Notes under the pieces: generated by a model
What the model saw: the letters and a program-made list of their open reading frames with translations, nothing else
Database searches by the model: none
Told to the model about the DNA's origin: nothing
NCBI GenBank assembly: GCA_963756115.1
Contig: CAVWMN010000003.1
Location: 1,302,001 to 1,366,000, forward strand
Length of the DNA stretch: 64,000 bases
Direction of reading: 5' to 3'
DNA from: JTS-RE37 sp963756115
Lineage (GTDB): Bacteria; Bacteroidota; Bacteroidia; Flavobacteriales; Flavobacteriaceae
In this document: positions 33,917 to 41,864 of the stretch, in pieces
How the letters are laid out: each line of letters begins with the position of its first letter
Position numbering within the stretch: the first letter of the stretch is position 1
Position numbers and translations under genes: made by a program

Positions 33917-35774
33917 GTTCGTTTATCTTGAATTCCGTGCCCAGGTATGGTTTGGCATATTCATGTTCCAATGTCTTTTCCAGCATACGTTTTTCAAGAT
34001 CTTTCCGGGTGATATCCCCTTTTATATATTTTTCGATCATCAGGGAGGCTATATGCCCTGCATACCGGGATCCGAAATAACCGTTTTCTATATAAACAGC
34101 GATTGCGATCTGAGGTTTTTGAACCGGTGCGAAGGCTACAAAAACTGAATTGTCTGTCAACTGTGTACGAACACTGTCTATAATGGTAAAATTTTCAACA
34201 GTTCCGGTTTTGCCTGCAATGTCAACACCTGGTATCCTGAGCCATTGGGCCGTACCCTTGCTATACACGTCGGCCATACCCTGAATGACAGGATCAAAAT
34301 AGTGGCTGTCTATAGTGGTCCGGACCGGTTCAACAAAATTAGGGTTTGTTATATCCTTATTCTCTATTTTTTTCAGGAGGTGCGGGACGTAAAAATACCC
34401 CCTGTTCGCTATGGCTGCCGTCATATTGGCCAGCTGCAAGGGCGTCGCAGCGACCTCTCCCTGCCCGATGGAATTGGAAATAATGTAGGAGGAAGACCAT
34501 CGATTGTCTCCATACCATTTGTCATAATAGGTTTTACTGGGGATCCTCCCCGGCCTGCCGGTGTAGATGTCCGAACCGAGGTATCCACCTAAACCGAAGC
34601 TTTTCACATGTTTTTCCCATACATCCATACCTTCGTCCGTGGTGGGGTATTTGTCATAGATCTTGCGAAAAACACCAGCAAAATAAGCGTTGCAGGATTT
34701 ATAGATCCCCACATTCAGGTTACGGATACCGCCACCGCAATGGCATCCCCTTTTTCGCCCGCCAACATAGAAACCATGGTAACACTGAAAGGTCGTCTCG
34801 GGGTTTATGACCCCTTCCTGAAGGGCTACAAGGGCATTGATTATCTTAAAGGGAGAACCCGGGGAACCTTCAGCAGAAATTGTCCGGTCAAATAAGGGTT
34901 TGGAAATACTGTCATAATGTAGTTTGCTGTAATTGGCCGAGCGTTCCCTTCCCACCAGGAGGGATGGGTCGTAGGTAGGACCGGACACCATTGCAAGGAT
35001 CTCCCCCGTACCGGGCTCAATGGCTACGATACCGCCCCTTTTGCCATGCATCAGCAATTCGCCATATTCCTGGAGCAATTTATCGAGTGTAATATGGATT
35101 TCCTTTCCCTGTTCGGGCAGTGTATCCAAAATACCATCCTTATAGGGTCCGATGTCCCGGTTAAATCGGTCTTTTTGAATATATTGAACGCCTTTTCTGC
35201 CCCGGAGAACGTCGTCATATTGCTTTTCCACGCCTGTTCTTCCCGTGAGTTCCCCCTGGGTATAATATGGGTTTTTGGCAATATCCCTTTCATTTACCTC
35301 ACTGATATACCCCAATACATTGGCCGCACTGGGGGTATCATAGTATCGCAGGGAATGTTTTTGAATATAGAAGCCCTTAAAATGCCTCATTTTTTCCTGG
35401 AGCCGGGCATAATCCTCTTTCGAAAGCTGGGGAACCAGAACAGATGGCAATCTTGGGGAATAAATCCGCGCTTTTTTCAATTCCCGGTTGAATTTGTCAA
35501 TGTCTATTCCCAACATACCGCATAGTTCAAGGGTATCAAAGGCTTTTACTTCCCTGGGAATGACCATCACATCATAGGCCGGGTCATTCCCCACGAGCAA
35601 CTCACCATTGCGGTCATAGATGTAACCCCGTTCCGGATAGTCATAAATTGCTTTGATCGCAGGGTCTTCCAATACCTGGTCCTGGGAGAAACTGAAGATC
35701 TGCAGGTAAGACAACCTGCCGATAAACATGATCCCGATGATCACAATAATGGATGATAGCAATAGTTTTTTCAT
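33906..35774 (-). CDS. mrdA: Penicillin-binding protein 2 (transpeptidase)
   Basis: The 622-residue class B PBP has a membrane anchor at about residues 3-20, a pedestal domain, and a transpeptidase domain. Active-site motifs are SPFK (Ser307, Lys310), SCN (360-362) and KTG (522-524). Between the first two lies a Cys/His cluster (Cys331, Cys344, His345, Cys346) that could bind a metal. It crosslinks peptidoglycan made by RodA. The ATG overlaps the mreD stop by one base, and rodA overlaps its 3' end. Confidence 0.95.
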   Translation of the reverse strand: MKKLLLSSIIVIIGIMFIGRLSYLQIFSFSQDQVLEDPAIKAIYDYPERGYIYDRNGELLVGNDPAYDVMVIPREVKAFDTLELCGMLGIDIDKFNRELKKARIYSPRLPSVLVPQLSKEDYARLQEKMRHFKGFYIQKHSLRYYDTPSAANVLGYISEVNERDIAKNPYYTQGELTGRTGVEKQYDDVLRGRKGVQYIQKDRFNRDIGPYKDGILDTLPEQGKEIHITLDKLLQEYGELLMHGKRGGIVAIEPGTGEILAMVSGPTYDPSLLVGRERSANYSKLHYDSISKPLFDRTISAEGSPGSPFKIINALVALQEGVINPETTFQCYHGFYVGGRKRGCHCGGGIRNLNVGIYKSCNAYFAGVFRKIYDKYPTTDEGMDVWEKHVKSFGLGGYLGSDIYTGRPGRIPSKTYYDKWYGDNRWSSSYIISNSIGQGEVAATPLQLANMTAAIANRGYFYVPHLLKKIENKDITNPNFVEPVRTTIDSHYFDPVIQGMADVYSKGTAQWLRIPGVDIAGKTGTVENFTIIDSVRTQLTDNSVFVAFAPVQKPQIAIAVYIENGYFGSRYAGHIASLMIEKYIKGDITRKDLEKRMLEKTLEHEYAKPYLGTEFKINEHVW

Positions 35775-36283
35775 TATTCCTTTCTGACACTAAAAAGTGA
35801 GCCAAACAATAAACACAAAATCAAAGTAGCGCTCCCGGTAGCCACCACTTTCTTCAAAATTAAAAGCAAATTTGCCAAACTGAAAATTTCCAGGGTAAAG
35901 AAAATAATATGATGCGCTATTATCAATAACGCTAAAAAGGTAATTTGTTGTGCCCGGGTGGTATTGGATAGTTTAAAACTTTGAAATTCATAATTTACCC
36001 CAAAAACAAAACGCATCATGGCAGGCCTAAGGTAAGCAATTGTAGCCGTTGATGCTGCATTAAGGGCCATGGTATCCGAGAAAAAATCAATACAAAACCC
36101 CAATAGGAACCCTACACCTATAAACACAGACCTGTTCTCCTTCACAGGGTACCAATACAGGAACATAATATAAACCATGGGGTTGATGAAACCGAAAAAG
36201 TTGAGCCTGTTGAAAACAAGTACCTGCACCAATACAAGAAAGGCAAACCGGATGACATTGATAAAGTAAGAACTATTGGTCAT
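35774..36283 (-). CDS. mreD: Rod-shape-determining protein MreD
   Basis: The 169-residue integral membrane protein has five or so helices and the typical NSSYFINVIRFAFLVLVQVL beginning. It links the MreB filament to the peptidoglycan synthesis complex. I set the start at ATG 36283; the longer reading at 36328 lies within mreC and begins with an unlike, tryptophan-rich segment. The start overlaps the 3' end of mreC by 11 bases and the stop overlaps the mrdA ATG by one base, so the block is coupled. Sequence is weakly conserved as usual for MreD; position supports the call. Confidence 0.9.
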   Translation of the reverse strand: MTNSSYFINVIRFAFLVLVQVLVFNRLNFFGFINPMVYIMFLYWYPVKENRSVFIGVGFLLGFCIDFFSDTMALNAASTATIAYLRPAMMRFVFGVNYEFQSFKLSNTTRAQQITFLALLIIAHHIIFFTLEIFSLANLLLILKKVVATGSATLILCLLFGSLFSVRKE

Positions 36284-37091
36284 TGGCAATTTCAGATTCC
36301 AGGTCCAATATCTCCTGCCGGTCCACATTATAAATCACATAGACATTTTTAATATTCGTCATATCGTTGAAAAGTTCAACATCTATGCGGTAAAAACTCT
36401 GGGAGATATTGAGGTCAAATTTTTTAATTGTACCTATCGGGATGTCTTCCGGGAAAATACTGGACATAGCACCCGTTACTATTGTATCGCCGATAAAAAG
36501 GGGAACCAGCCTCGGTATGTCTTCCAGCTGTACCACATTGTATTTTTCGGCATCCCACACCAGCGAGCCAAAATGGTTGGTATTCTTTATTTTGGCATTG
36601 ATATTTGATTTGGTGTTCAGGATACTCTGCACGGACGCATATTTATTGGAAGTGCGCTCTACGATCCCAAGGATCCCTTTGGCCGTAATGACCCCCATAT
36701 CCTGTTTTATGCTGTCCTTTTTACCCTTGTTGATGGTGATGTAATTATTTGGGTTGGCATAACTGTTTTTGATTACCTGTGCTGCCGTTACATGAAAATT
36801 CACCCCGGCAGAATCCAACTCCATGACCTCTTCTGCAGGCTGGTTCAGGATAGCGCTTCTGAGGTTGTTGTTTTCCTCCACGAGCTGCTCGTTTTCCTCC
36901 CGGAGGTGGAAATAGGAAGTGATGTTGTTGGATGTATTGTAGATACTCCCGGTGACCCAGTTGGCGGAGTTAAAGAATTTGGAACGATGGTAGGAATGCG
37001 ATTGGATGGTAAAGGCGAACGCAATGATCATCAAAACCAAATACAGCAGCGTGATTTTATATCGGATGATAAATTTGATTATCTGCTGCAT
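36273..37091 (-). CDS. mreC: Rod-shape-determining protein MreC
   Basis: The 272-residue periplasmic scaffold has one N-terminal helix (about residues 10-27), a coiled coil (ENEQLVEENNNLRSAIL near residue 60) and two beta-barrel domains (QDMGVITAKGILGIVER, SNINAKIKN). It activates PBP2/RodA for lateral wall growth. The length is within the family range. It lies 76 bases downstream of mreB and overlaps mreD. Confidence 0.93.
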   Translation of the reverse strand: MQQIIKFIIRYKITLLYLVLMIIAFAFTIQSHSYHRSKFFNSANWVTGSIYNTSNNITSYFHLREENEQLVEENNNLRSAILNQPAEEVMELDSAGVNFHVTAAQVIKNSYANPNNYITINKGKKDSIKQDMGVITAKGILGIVERTSNKYASVQSILNTKSNINAKIKNTNHFGSLVWDAEKYNVVQLEDIPRLVPLFIGDTIVTGAMSSIFPEDIPIGTIKKFDLNISQSFYRIDVELFNDMTNIKNVYVIYNVDRQEILDLESEIANDQ

Positions 37092-37167
37092 TCAAATCTG
37101 TATTGGATGTATACCGCCCCTTTAAAATGATAGCATCCGGATCAATCGGATAACGGGGTTTTAGAAT

Positions 37168-38196
37168 CTATTTAATCAATATACTCTTATAGCGTTCCAG
37201 GTTTTTCAATGCTATCCCGGTTCCTCTTACAACCGCCCTTAAAGGATCTTCCGCAATGTAGACAGGCAAATCTGTTTTTTGGGACAACCGCCTGTCAAGT
37301 CCCCGCAACATGGAACCCCCACCGGCCAGGTAGATACCGGTGTTGTAAATATCTGCTGCCAGCTCCGGCGGAGTCTGGGATAAGGTTTCCATTACGGCAT
37401 CTTCCACCCTTAGAATGGATTTATCGAGTGCCTTGGCAATCTCACGGTATGAGATCTGGACTTGTTTTGGTTTCCCGGTAAGGAGGTCCCTGCCCTGAAC
37501 CGACATTTCGTCCGGAGGGGATTGCAGGTCTTCCGTTGCAGATCCTATCGTAATTTTAATGTTTTCAGCGGTACTTTCACCAACATACAAATTATGCTGT
37601 GTACGCATATAATAAATGATGTCATTTGTAAATACATCACCCGCGATCTTTACAGATTTGTCGCAGACGATCCCACCCAGTGCAATCACCGCGATCTCGG
37701 TAGTACCCCCGCCAATATCGACGATCATATTCCCTTTTGGCTGCATGATGTCCAATCCAATCCCGATAGCGGCAGCCATGGGTTCATGGATAAGATATAC
37801 CTCTTTGCCATTGACACGTTCGGCAGATTCCTTAACGGCACGCATTTCTACCTCTGTGATACCCGAAGGGATGCATATAACCATTCGGAGTGCCGGCGGA
37901 AACCATTTTTTTTTCAGGGCAGGGATGTTCTTTATGAACATATTGATCATCTTTTCAGATGCATCAAAATCTGCTATAACACCATCTTTTAATGGCCGGA
38001 TTGTCTTGATATTTTCATGGGTCTTGCCCTGCATCATACTGGCTTCCTTGCCCACTGCAATAATCTTGCCCGAAATCCTGTCCCTGGCAACAATAGAAGG
38101 GCTGTCTACCACGACCTTGTCGCCATGAATAATAAGGGTATTTGCCGTACCAAGATCAATGGCAATCTCCTCCGTTAAAAAATCAAAAAATCCCAT
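37168..38196 (-). CDS. mreB: Actin-like rod-shape protein MreB
   Basis: The 342-residue cytosolic actin homologue directs the elongation complex. Nucleotide-binding motifs are EIAIDLGTANTLI near the N-terminus, VDIGGGTTEIAVIALGG near residue 165, and GIYLAGGGSMLRGLD near residue 290. No unusual residues are seen. The intergenic sequence to purH is 54 bases, so a shared transcript is likely; TACTTTTA upstream is one base off a -7 box. Confidence 0.97.
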   Translation of the reverse strand: MGFFDFLTEEIAIDLGTANTLIIHGDKVVVDSPSIVARDRISGKIIAVGKEASMMQGKTHENIKTIRPLKDGVIADFDASEKMINMFIKNIPALKKKWFPPALRMVICIPSGITEVEMRAVKESAERVNGKEVYLIHEPMAAAIGIGLDIMQPKGNMIVDIGGGTTEIAVIALGGIVCDKSVKIAGDVFTNDIIYYMRTQHNLYVGESTAENIKITIGSATEDLQSPPDEMSVQGRDLLTGKPKQVQISYREIAKALDKSILRVEDAVMETLSQTPPELAADIYNTGIYLAGGGSMLRGLDRRLSQKTDLPVYIAEDPLRAVVRGTGIALKNLERYKSILIK

Positions 38197-38250
38197 TTTG
38201 TTAGTTTGGTTTCGATTAAAGGGTATATTTCATCGGTAAAAGTAATGAAA

Positions 38251-39783
38251 TTAATGCTTAAAATGACGCGTGCCTGTCATCACCATTGCCATGTCGTTTT
38301 CATTACAATAATCAATGCTCAACTGGTCTTTGATGGACCCGCCCGGCTGTATAACGCAGTTAATACCATTTTTATGCGAAATTTCCACGCAATCCGGAAA
38401 AGGAAAGAAAGCATCGCTCGCCATTACGGCATTTTCCAGGTTGAAATTAAATGATTTGGCTTTATGAATAGCCTGGTTCAGCGCATCCACCCGGGAAGTC
38501 TGGCCGGTCCCACTGGCACATAACTGCTTGTTTTTGGCCAGTACAATTGTGTTCGACTTTGTATGCTTGCAGAGTTTGGAAGCAAAGATAAGATCCTGGA
38601 GTTCGGACTCGGAAGGCTTTCTTGAAGTAGCAAATTGCAATGCGCCAATACTGTCGGTTTTGGTATCCTTATCCTGTAGAAGTATCCCATTTAGGCAGGT
38701 TCGGATCAGGGTGTTCGGTAATTCCGTTTGCTTTTGGATAAGTATGATGCGGTTTTTCCTGGCCTTCAGCAACGGTAATGCCTGCTCCGTAAAGGATGGT
38801 GCAATTACCACCTCACAAAATAACTTGTTGATCTCCTCAGCTGTTTCCGCATCGATTTCCGTATTGCTGATCAGTATGCCCCCAAAAGCAGATACCGGAT
38901 CCCCGGCCAGTGCATCGAGATAAGCCTGTTTTAGCGTGCTGCGGACAGCCAGGCCACAGGCATTGTTATGTTTTAAGATGGCAAAGGTAGGATCCTCTCC
39001 CTGGAATTCAGCCATCAGGTTCACGGCCGCATCAACATCCAGCAAATTGTTATAAGACAATTCTTTTCCATGAAGTTGGGTAAAGAGCCCATCAAAATCC
39101 CCGAAAAAAACGCCTTTTTGATGCGGGTTCTCACCATATCGCAGCACCTTGCCCTTTGTTTCGCTAACTTTCAGCGATACCGCTCCCATATCCTTATTGA
39201 AATAATTAAAAATGGCGGTATCATAATGTGACGAAATGTCAAAGGCGCGTGCTGCAAGTTTTTTCCGGTCTTCAAGGCGCGTCCGGCCGTTCCCGTGGGA
39301 GATCATTTCTAAAAATTCGCTATAATCCTCCCGGGAGGAAACACAACAAACATCCCGGTAATTTTTCGCCGCAGCTCTTATGAGGGAGATGCCTCCAATA
39401 TCGATCTTTTCGATGATCTCCTGTTCACTGGCCCCCTCGGCCACCGTTTGTTCAAAGGGGTAGAGATCCACGATAACAATATCTATTTGCGGGATCTTGT
39501 ATTCTTCCAGCTGGGCTAAATCCCCCGCATTGTCCTGGCGGTTCAGGATACCTCCAAATACTTTGGGGTGCAGGGTCTTTACCCGCCCACCCAGGATGGA
39601 AGGGTAGCTGGTAAGTTCTTCTACGGCAATTACATCGATCCCAAGCTCGCGAATGAATTTTTCAGTACCCCCTGTTGAATATATGGCAATGCCCAATTCG
39701 GATAACTTTTTAACAATAGGTTCCAGGCCATCCTTGTGAAAGACGGAAATCAGAGCTGCAGCAGCTTTCTTTTGGTTGCTCAT
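38251..39783 (-). CDS. purH: Bifunctional AICAR transformylase / IMP cyclohydrolase
   Basis: The 510-residue enzyme catalyses the last two steps of de novo IMP synthesis. The MGS-like cyclohydrolase domain occupies about residues 1-190 (YSTGGTEKFI, then GGRVKTLHPKVFGGIL), and the AICAR transformylase domain follows (LRYGENPHQKG, KHNNACGLA and a SDAFFPFPD segment near the C-terminus). Both active domains seem complete. It precedes mreB on the same strand, as I recall from related genomes, and has its own -7 box. Confidence 0.97.
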   Translation of the reverse strand: MSNQKKAAAALISVFHKDGLEPIVKKLSELGIAIYSTGGTEKFIRELGIDVIAVEELTSYPSILGGRVKTLHPKVFGGILNRQDNAGDLAQLEEYKIPQIDIVIVDLYPFEQTVAEGASEQEIIEKIDIGGISLIRAAAKNYRDVCCVSSREDYSEFLEMISHGNGRTRLEDRKKLAARAFDISSHYDTAIFNYFNKDMGAVSLKVSETKGKVLRYGENPHQKGVFFGDFDGLFTQLHGKELSYNNLLDVDAAVNLMAEFQGEDPTFAILKHNNACGLAVRSTLKQAYLDALAGDPVSAFGGILISNTEIDAETAEEINKLFCEVVIAPSFTEQALPLLKARKNRIILIQKQTELPNTLIRTCLNGILLQDKDTKTDSIGALQFATSRKPSESELQDLIFASKLCKHTKSNTIVLAKNKQLCASGTGQTSRVDALNQAIHKAKSFNFNLENAVMASDAFFPFPDCVEISHKNGINCVIQPGGSIKDQLSIDYCNENDMAMVMTGTRHFKH

Positions 39784-39815
39784 TCTAAATTAGTATCGCT
39801 ATGGGATTAGGCTGA

Positions 39816-39823
39816 CAAATGTA
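39816..39823 (-). promoter_or_regulatory. -7 promoter box for purH
   Basis: TACATTTG on the minus strand, exact TAnnTTTG match, 32 bases before the purH ATG. Confidence 0.45.
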
Positions 39824-39875
39824 ATTTTTTTGAGGGTATAAACCAGCCCCTCTTATTAACAAAACAGTTAAAGTT

Positions 39876-40328
39876 TTAAAGAATCCCCGCCACTTCCAGG
39901 TTGACGAATTCCAGGAATCTTTCATCTTCTTCCGTAAAGGGATCCGGCGTATTGGAATCGATGTCAATCTGGCCTACATTGACACCATTTTTAAATAGGG
40001 GCACCACAATTTCGGCCTTTACAGTGATACTGCAGGCAATGTAATTATCCTGTGCCATTACATCAGGGACCACGAAATTCTGGTTGCTCAGGGCTACCTG
40101 GCCGCAAATCCCCTTGCCGAACGGGATTATGGTATGGTCTGTAGGCTCCCCGGCATAAGGCCCCAGTTTCAATTCTTCCCTCTTCCCGTTCCGGAAATAG
40201 AAGCCCACCCAATCATAATAAGGTACGGCCCTTTTCAAAAATTCACAGAGTCCCTGCAACCTGTCTTCCACAGGGGTTTCTTCATCGCTCAATAGCGCCT
40301 GTACTTTTTTGTGCAGTTCCTGTAACAT
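39876..40328 (-). CDS. GAF-domain protein, fRMsr-like (free methionine-R-sulfoxide reductase)
   Basis: The 150-residue single GAF domain resembles free methionine-(R)-sulfoxide reductase (E. coli YebR/MsrC). Matching segments are DWVGFYF, LGPYAG, FGKGICGQ (Cys75) and NYIACSI (Cys99), followed by EIVVPLFKNG and IDIDS. The two cysteines keep the 24-residue spacing of E. coli Cys94 and Cys118, but the third family cysteine, ten residues earlier, is His65. The enzyme would repair free methionine oxide in the cytosol. A -7 box lies directly upstream. Confidence 0.85.
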   Translation of the reverse strand: MLQELHKKVQALLSDEETPVEDRLQGLCEFLKRAVPYYDWVGFYFRNGKREELKLGPYAGEPTDHTIIPFGKGICGQVALSNQNFVVPDVMAQDNYIACSITVKAEIVVPLFKNGVNVGQIDIDSNTPDPFTEEDERFLEFVNLEVAGIL

Positions 40329-40342
40329 ACGTTGATTTTGTG

Positions 40343-40350
40343 CAAATATA
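40343..40350 (-). promoter_or_regulatory. -7 promoter box for the GAF/fRMsr gene
   Basis: TATATTTG on the minus strand, exact TAnnTTTG match, 14 bases before the ATG. Confidence 0.5.
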
Positions 40351-40496
40351 AACAGAATGCAACTTTCGCATGGAATTGCATCAGGAATAACAGGACATAA
40401 TAGGGTGAACCTTGCGGTAATTATGTAAGTTTAATTTCGGAGCCCTGCTTTTCAGGAGGGCAGGTTATTTAAAGCATTGACTCTTTTGGCATACAT

Positions 40497-41567
40497 ATGG
40501 AAAAGTTCGTCCTCAATTTGGTAAGCATCATGTTGCTCCTGGGAAATTGTGGTACCCCAGCAACCGGGCAGGAGATTCATAGTTTACAGGGAACCAACCC
40601 GCAAACCAATACCCCGGGGTGGGGTATTCCTGTTGAAGATGTTTTGGATGGGGGACCGGGGCGTGATGGGATCCCTGCCCTGGAGAACCCATCGTTCACA
40701 TCCTCGGAAAATACCGGGTATATCCAGGATACCGACCTTGTACTGGGTTTTAAAAACAATGGGGATGTCCGGGCGTATCCGCATAGTGTGCTCGACTGGC
40801 ATGAAATCGTCAACGATGACATAGGGGATGTGTCCCTGGCGGTTACCTATTGCCCGCTTACGGGAACAGGAATTGGATGGAGCAGGATCGTCAATGATAC
40901 GAAAACCACTTTTGGGGTATCAGGACTCCTGTATAACAGCAACCTGATCCCATATGACCGCCAGACGGGCAGCAACTGGTCCCAAATGCTCAGTAAAGCG
41001 GTAAATGGCAACCTGATCGATACAGAGGCCACTGCTATCCGACTGGTGGAAACGGACTGGAAAACATGGAGGACCATGTATCCCCATACCAGGATCCTCA
41101 GCGTGGATACCGGCTATTCGCGCTCTTATGGGGAGTATCCGTACGGAGATTATCGTACCAACCATGATTTTATTGTCTTCCCTGTGCAGAAGGATGGCAG
41201 GTTACCGGCGAAGGAAAGGGTACATGCTATTACTGACCGGGGAGCGGCCCGGGTTTACCGGTTCGTCGACATGATCACACAGCAGATGGTCCGGGATACC
41301 TTCAAAGGGAAAGAATACCTGATCGTTGGCAACGAGGATTTCATTGTGTCCTTTGAATTGGATGCTGGTACATCCAACCTCAATTTTTATTATACATATT
41401 CCGGTTCCGAGGTAATCCTGACGGATGATGAAGGAAATGATTGGAACGTTTTTGGTGAGGCCACCTATGGTCCCCGAACCGGGCAGGCATTGAAATCAAG
41501 CCATTCCTTTATGGGGTATTGGTTTTCCATCCCGGCATTTTATGCCACGGAAGTGTATGGGTTATAG
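40497..41567 (+). CDS. DUF3179 lipoprotein
   Basis: The 356-residue protein has lipobox LLGNC (Cys18). The DUF3179 signature is clear: WGIPVEDVLDGGPGRDGIPA near residue 42, then PHSVLDWHEIVND, the central TYCPLTGTGIGWSR with a conserved Cys, and GKEYLIVGN. The function of the family is not established; the Cys-Pro and nearby polar residues may form a redox or metal site. It is preceded by TAATTTCG, one base off a -7 box. A broken lysine-rich mini-gene and a terminator follow. Confidence 0.9.
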   Translation: MEKFVLNLVSIMLLLGNCGTPATGQEIHSLQGTNPQTNTPGWGIPVEDVLDGGPGRDGIPALENPSFTSSENTGYIQDTDLVLGFKNNGDVRAYPHSVLDWHEIVNDDIGDVSLAVTYCPLTGTGIGWSRIVNDTKTTFGVSGLLYNSNLIPYDRQTGSNWSQMLSKAVNGNLIDTEATAIRLVETDWKTWRTMYPHTRILSVDTGYSRSYGEYPYGDYRTNHDFIVFPVQKDGRLPAKERVHAITDRGAARVYRFVDMITQQMVRDTFKGKEYLIVGNEDFIVSFELDAGTSNLNFYYTYSGSEVILTDDEGNDWNVFGEATYGPRTGQALKSSHSFMGYWFSIPAFYATEVYGL

Positions 41568-41596
41568 TCCGGGAGACAGGGCGGGGAAGGTTGCTA

Positions 41597-41770
41597 TGGC
41601 TTCAGCCGATAATGCAGCGGCAAGGAAAGCAGCCCTTAAAACTGCGGCTAAAAAAATCAGCAGCTAAGAAAAGTAAGTCGCGTGCCACCAGGAGGCGCAG
41701 TCAAACAACCCGCTACAATAGCGACCACCTTATCCAAGGTGGTCTTTTATCTGCTAACCCTGTCCACTGG
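41597..41770 (+). pseudogene. Frameshifted lysine-rich mini-gene (candidate)
   Basis: An ATG at 41597 begins MASADNAAARKAALKTAAKK, then a run of seven A shifts the frame into ISS-stop at 41668. Deleting one A would continue as SAAKKSKSRATRRRSQTTRY and run through the terminator hairpin, so even the repaired frame lacks a tidy end. The composition is like the basic tails of histone-H1-like or ribosome-associated proteins. This may be a decayed gene, a sequencing artefact in the homopolymer, or chance. Confidence 0.4.
41723..41748 (+). terminator. Terminator of the DUF3179 transcript
   Basis: Stem GACCACCTT / AAGGTGGTC with a 4-base loop, followed by TTTTAT. Confidence 0.85.
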
Positions 41771-41784
41771 TTTTAAGATGCTCC

Positions 41785-41822
41785 AAAAAACAAGCCGCCC
41801 ATGGTAGTTCCATGGGCGGCTT
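41785..41822 (-). terminator. Terminator of groES-groEL
   Basis: A perfect 13-bp stem (AAGCCGCCCATGG and its complement, loop of five bases) followed on the minus strand by GTTTTTT. It lies 43 bases beyond the groEL stop. Confidence 0.85.
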
Positions 41823-41864
41823 TGTATTGTCCACTGAGTGGTCTTCTTTTTCAAAGAAGTGTTC

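Noticed and set aside
36283..36328. Longer start for mreD
   Set aside because: The additional residues lie inside mreC and are unlike MreD; ATG 36283 gives the family N-terminus.
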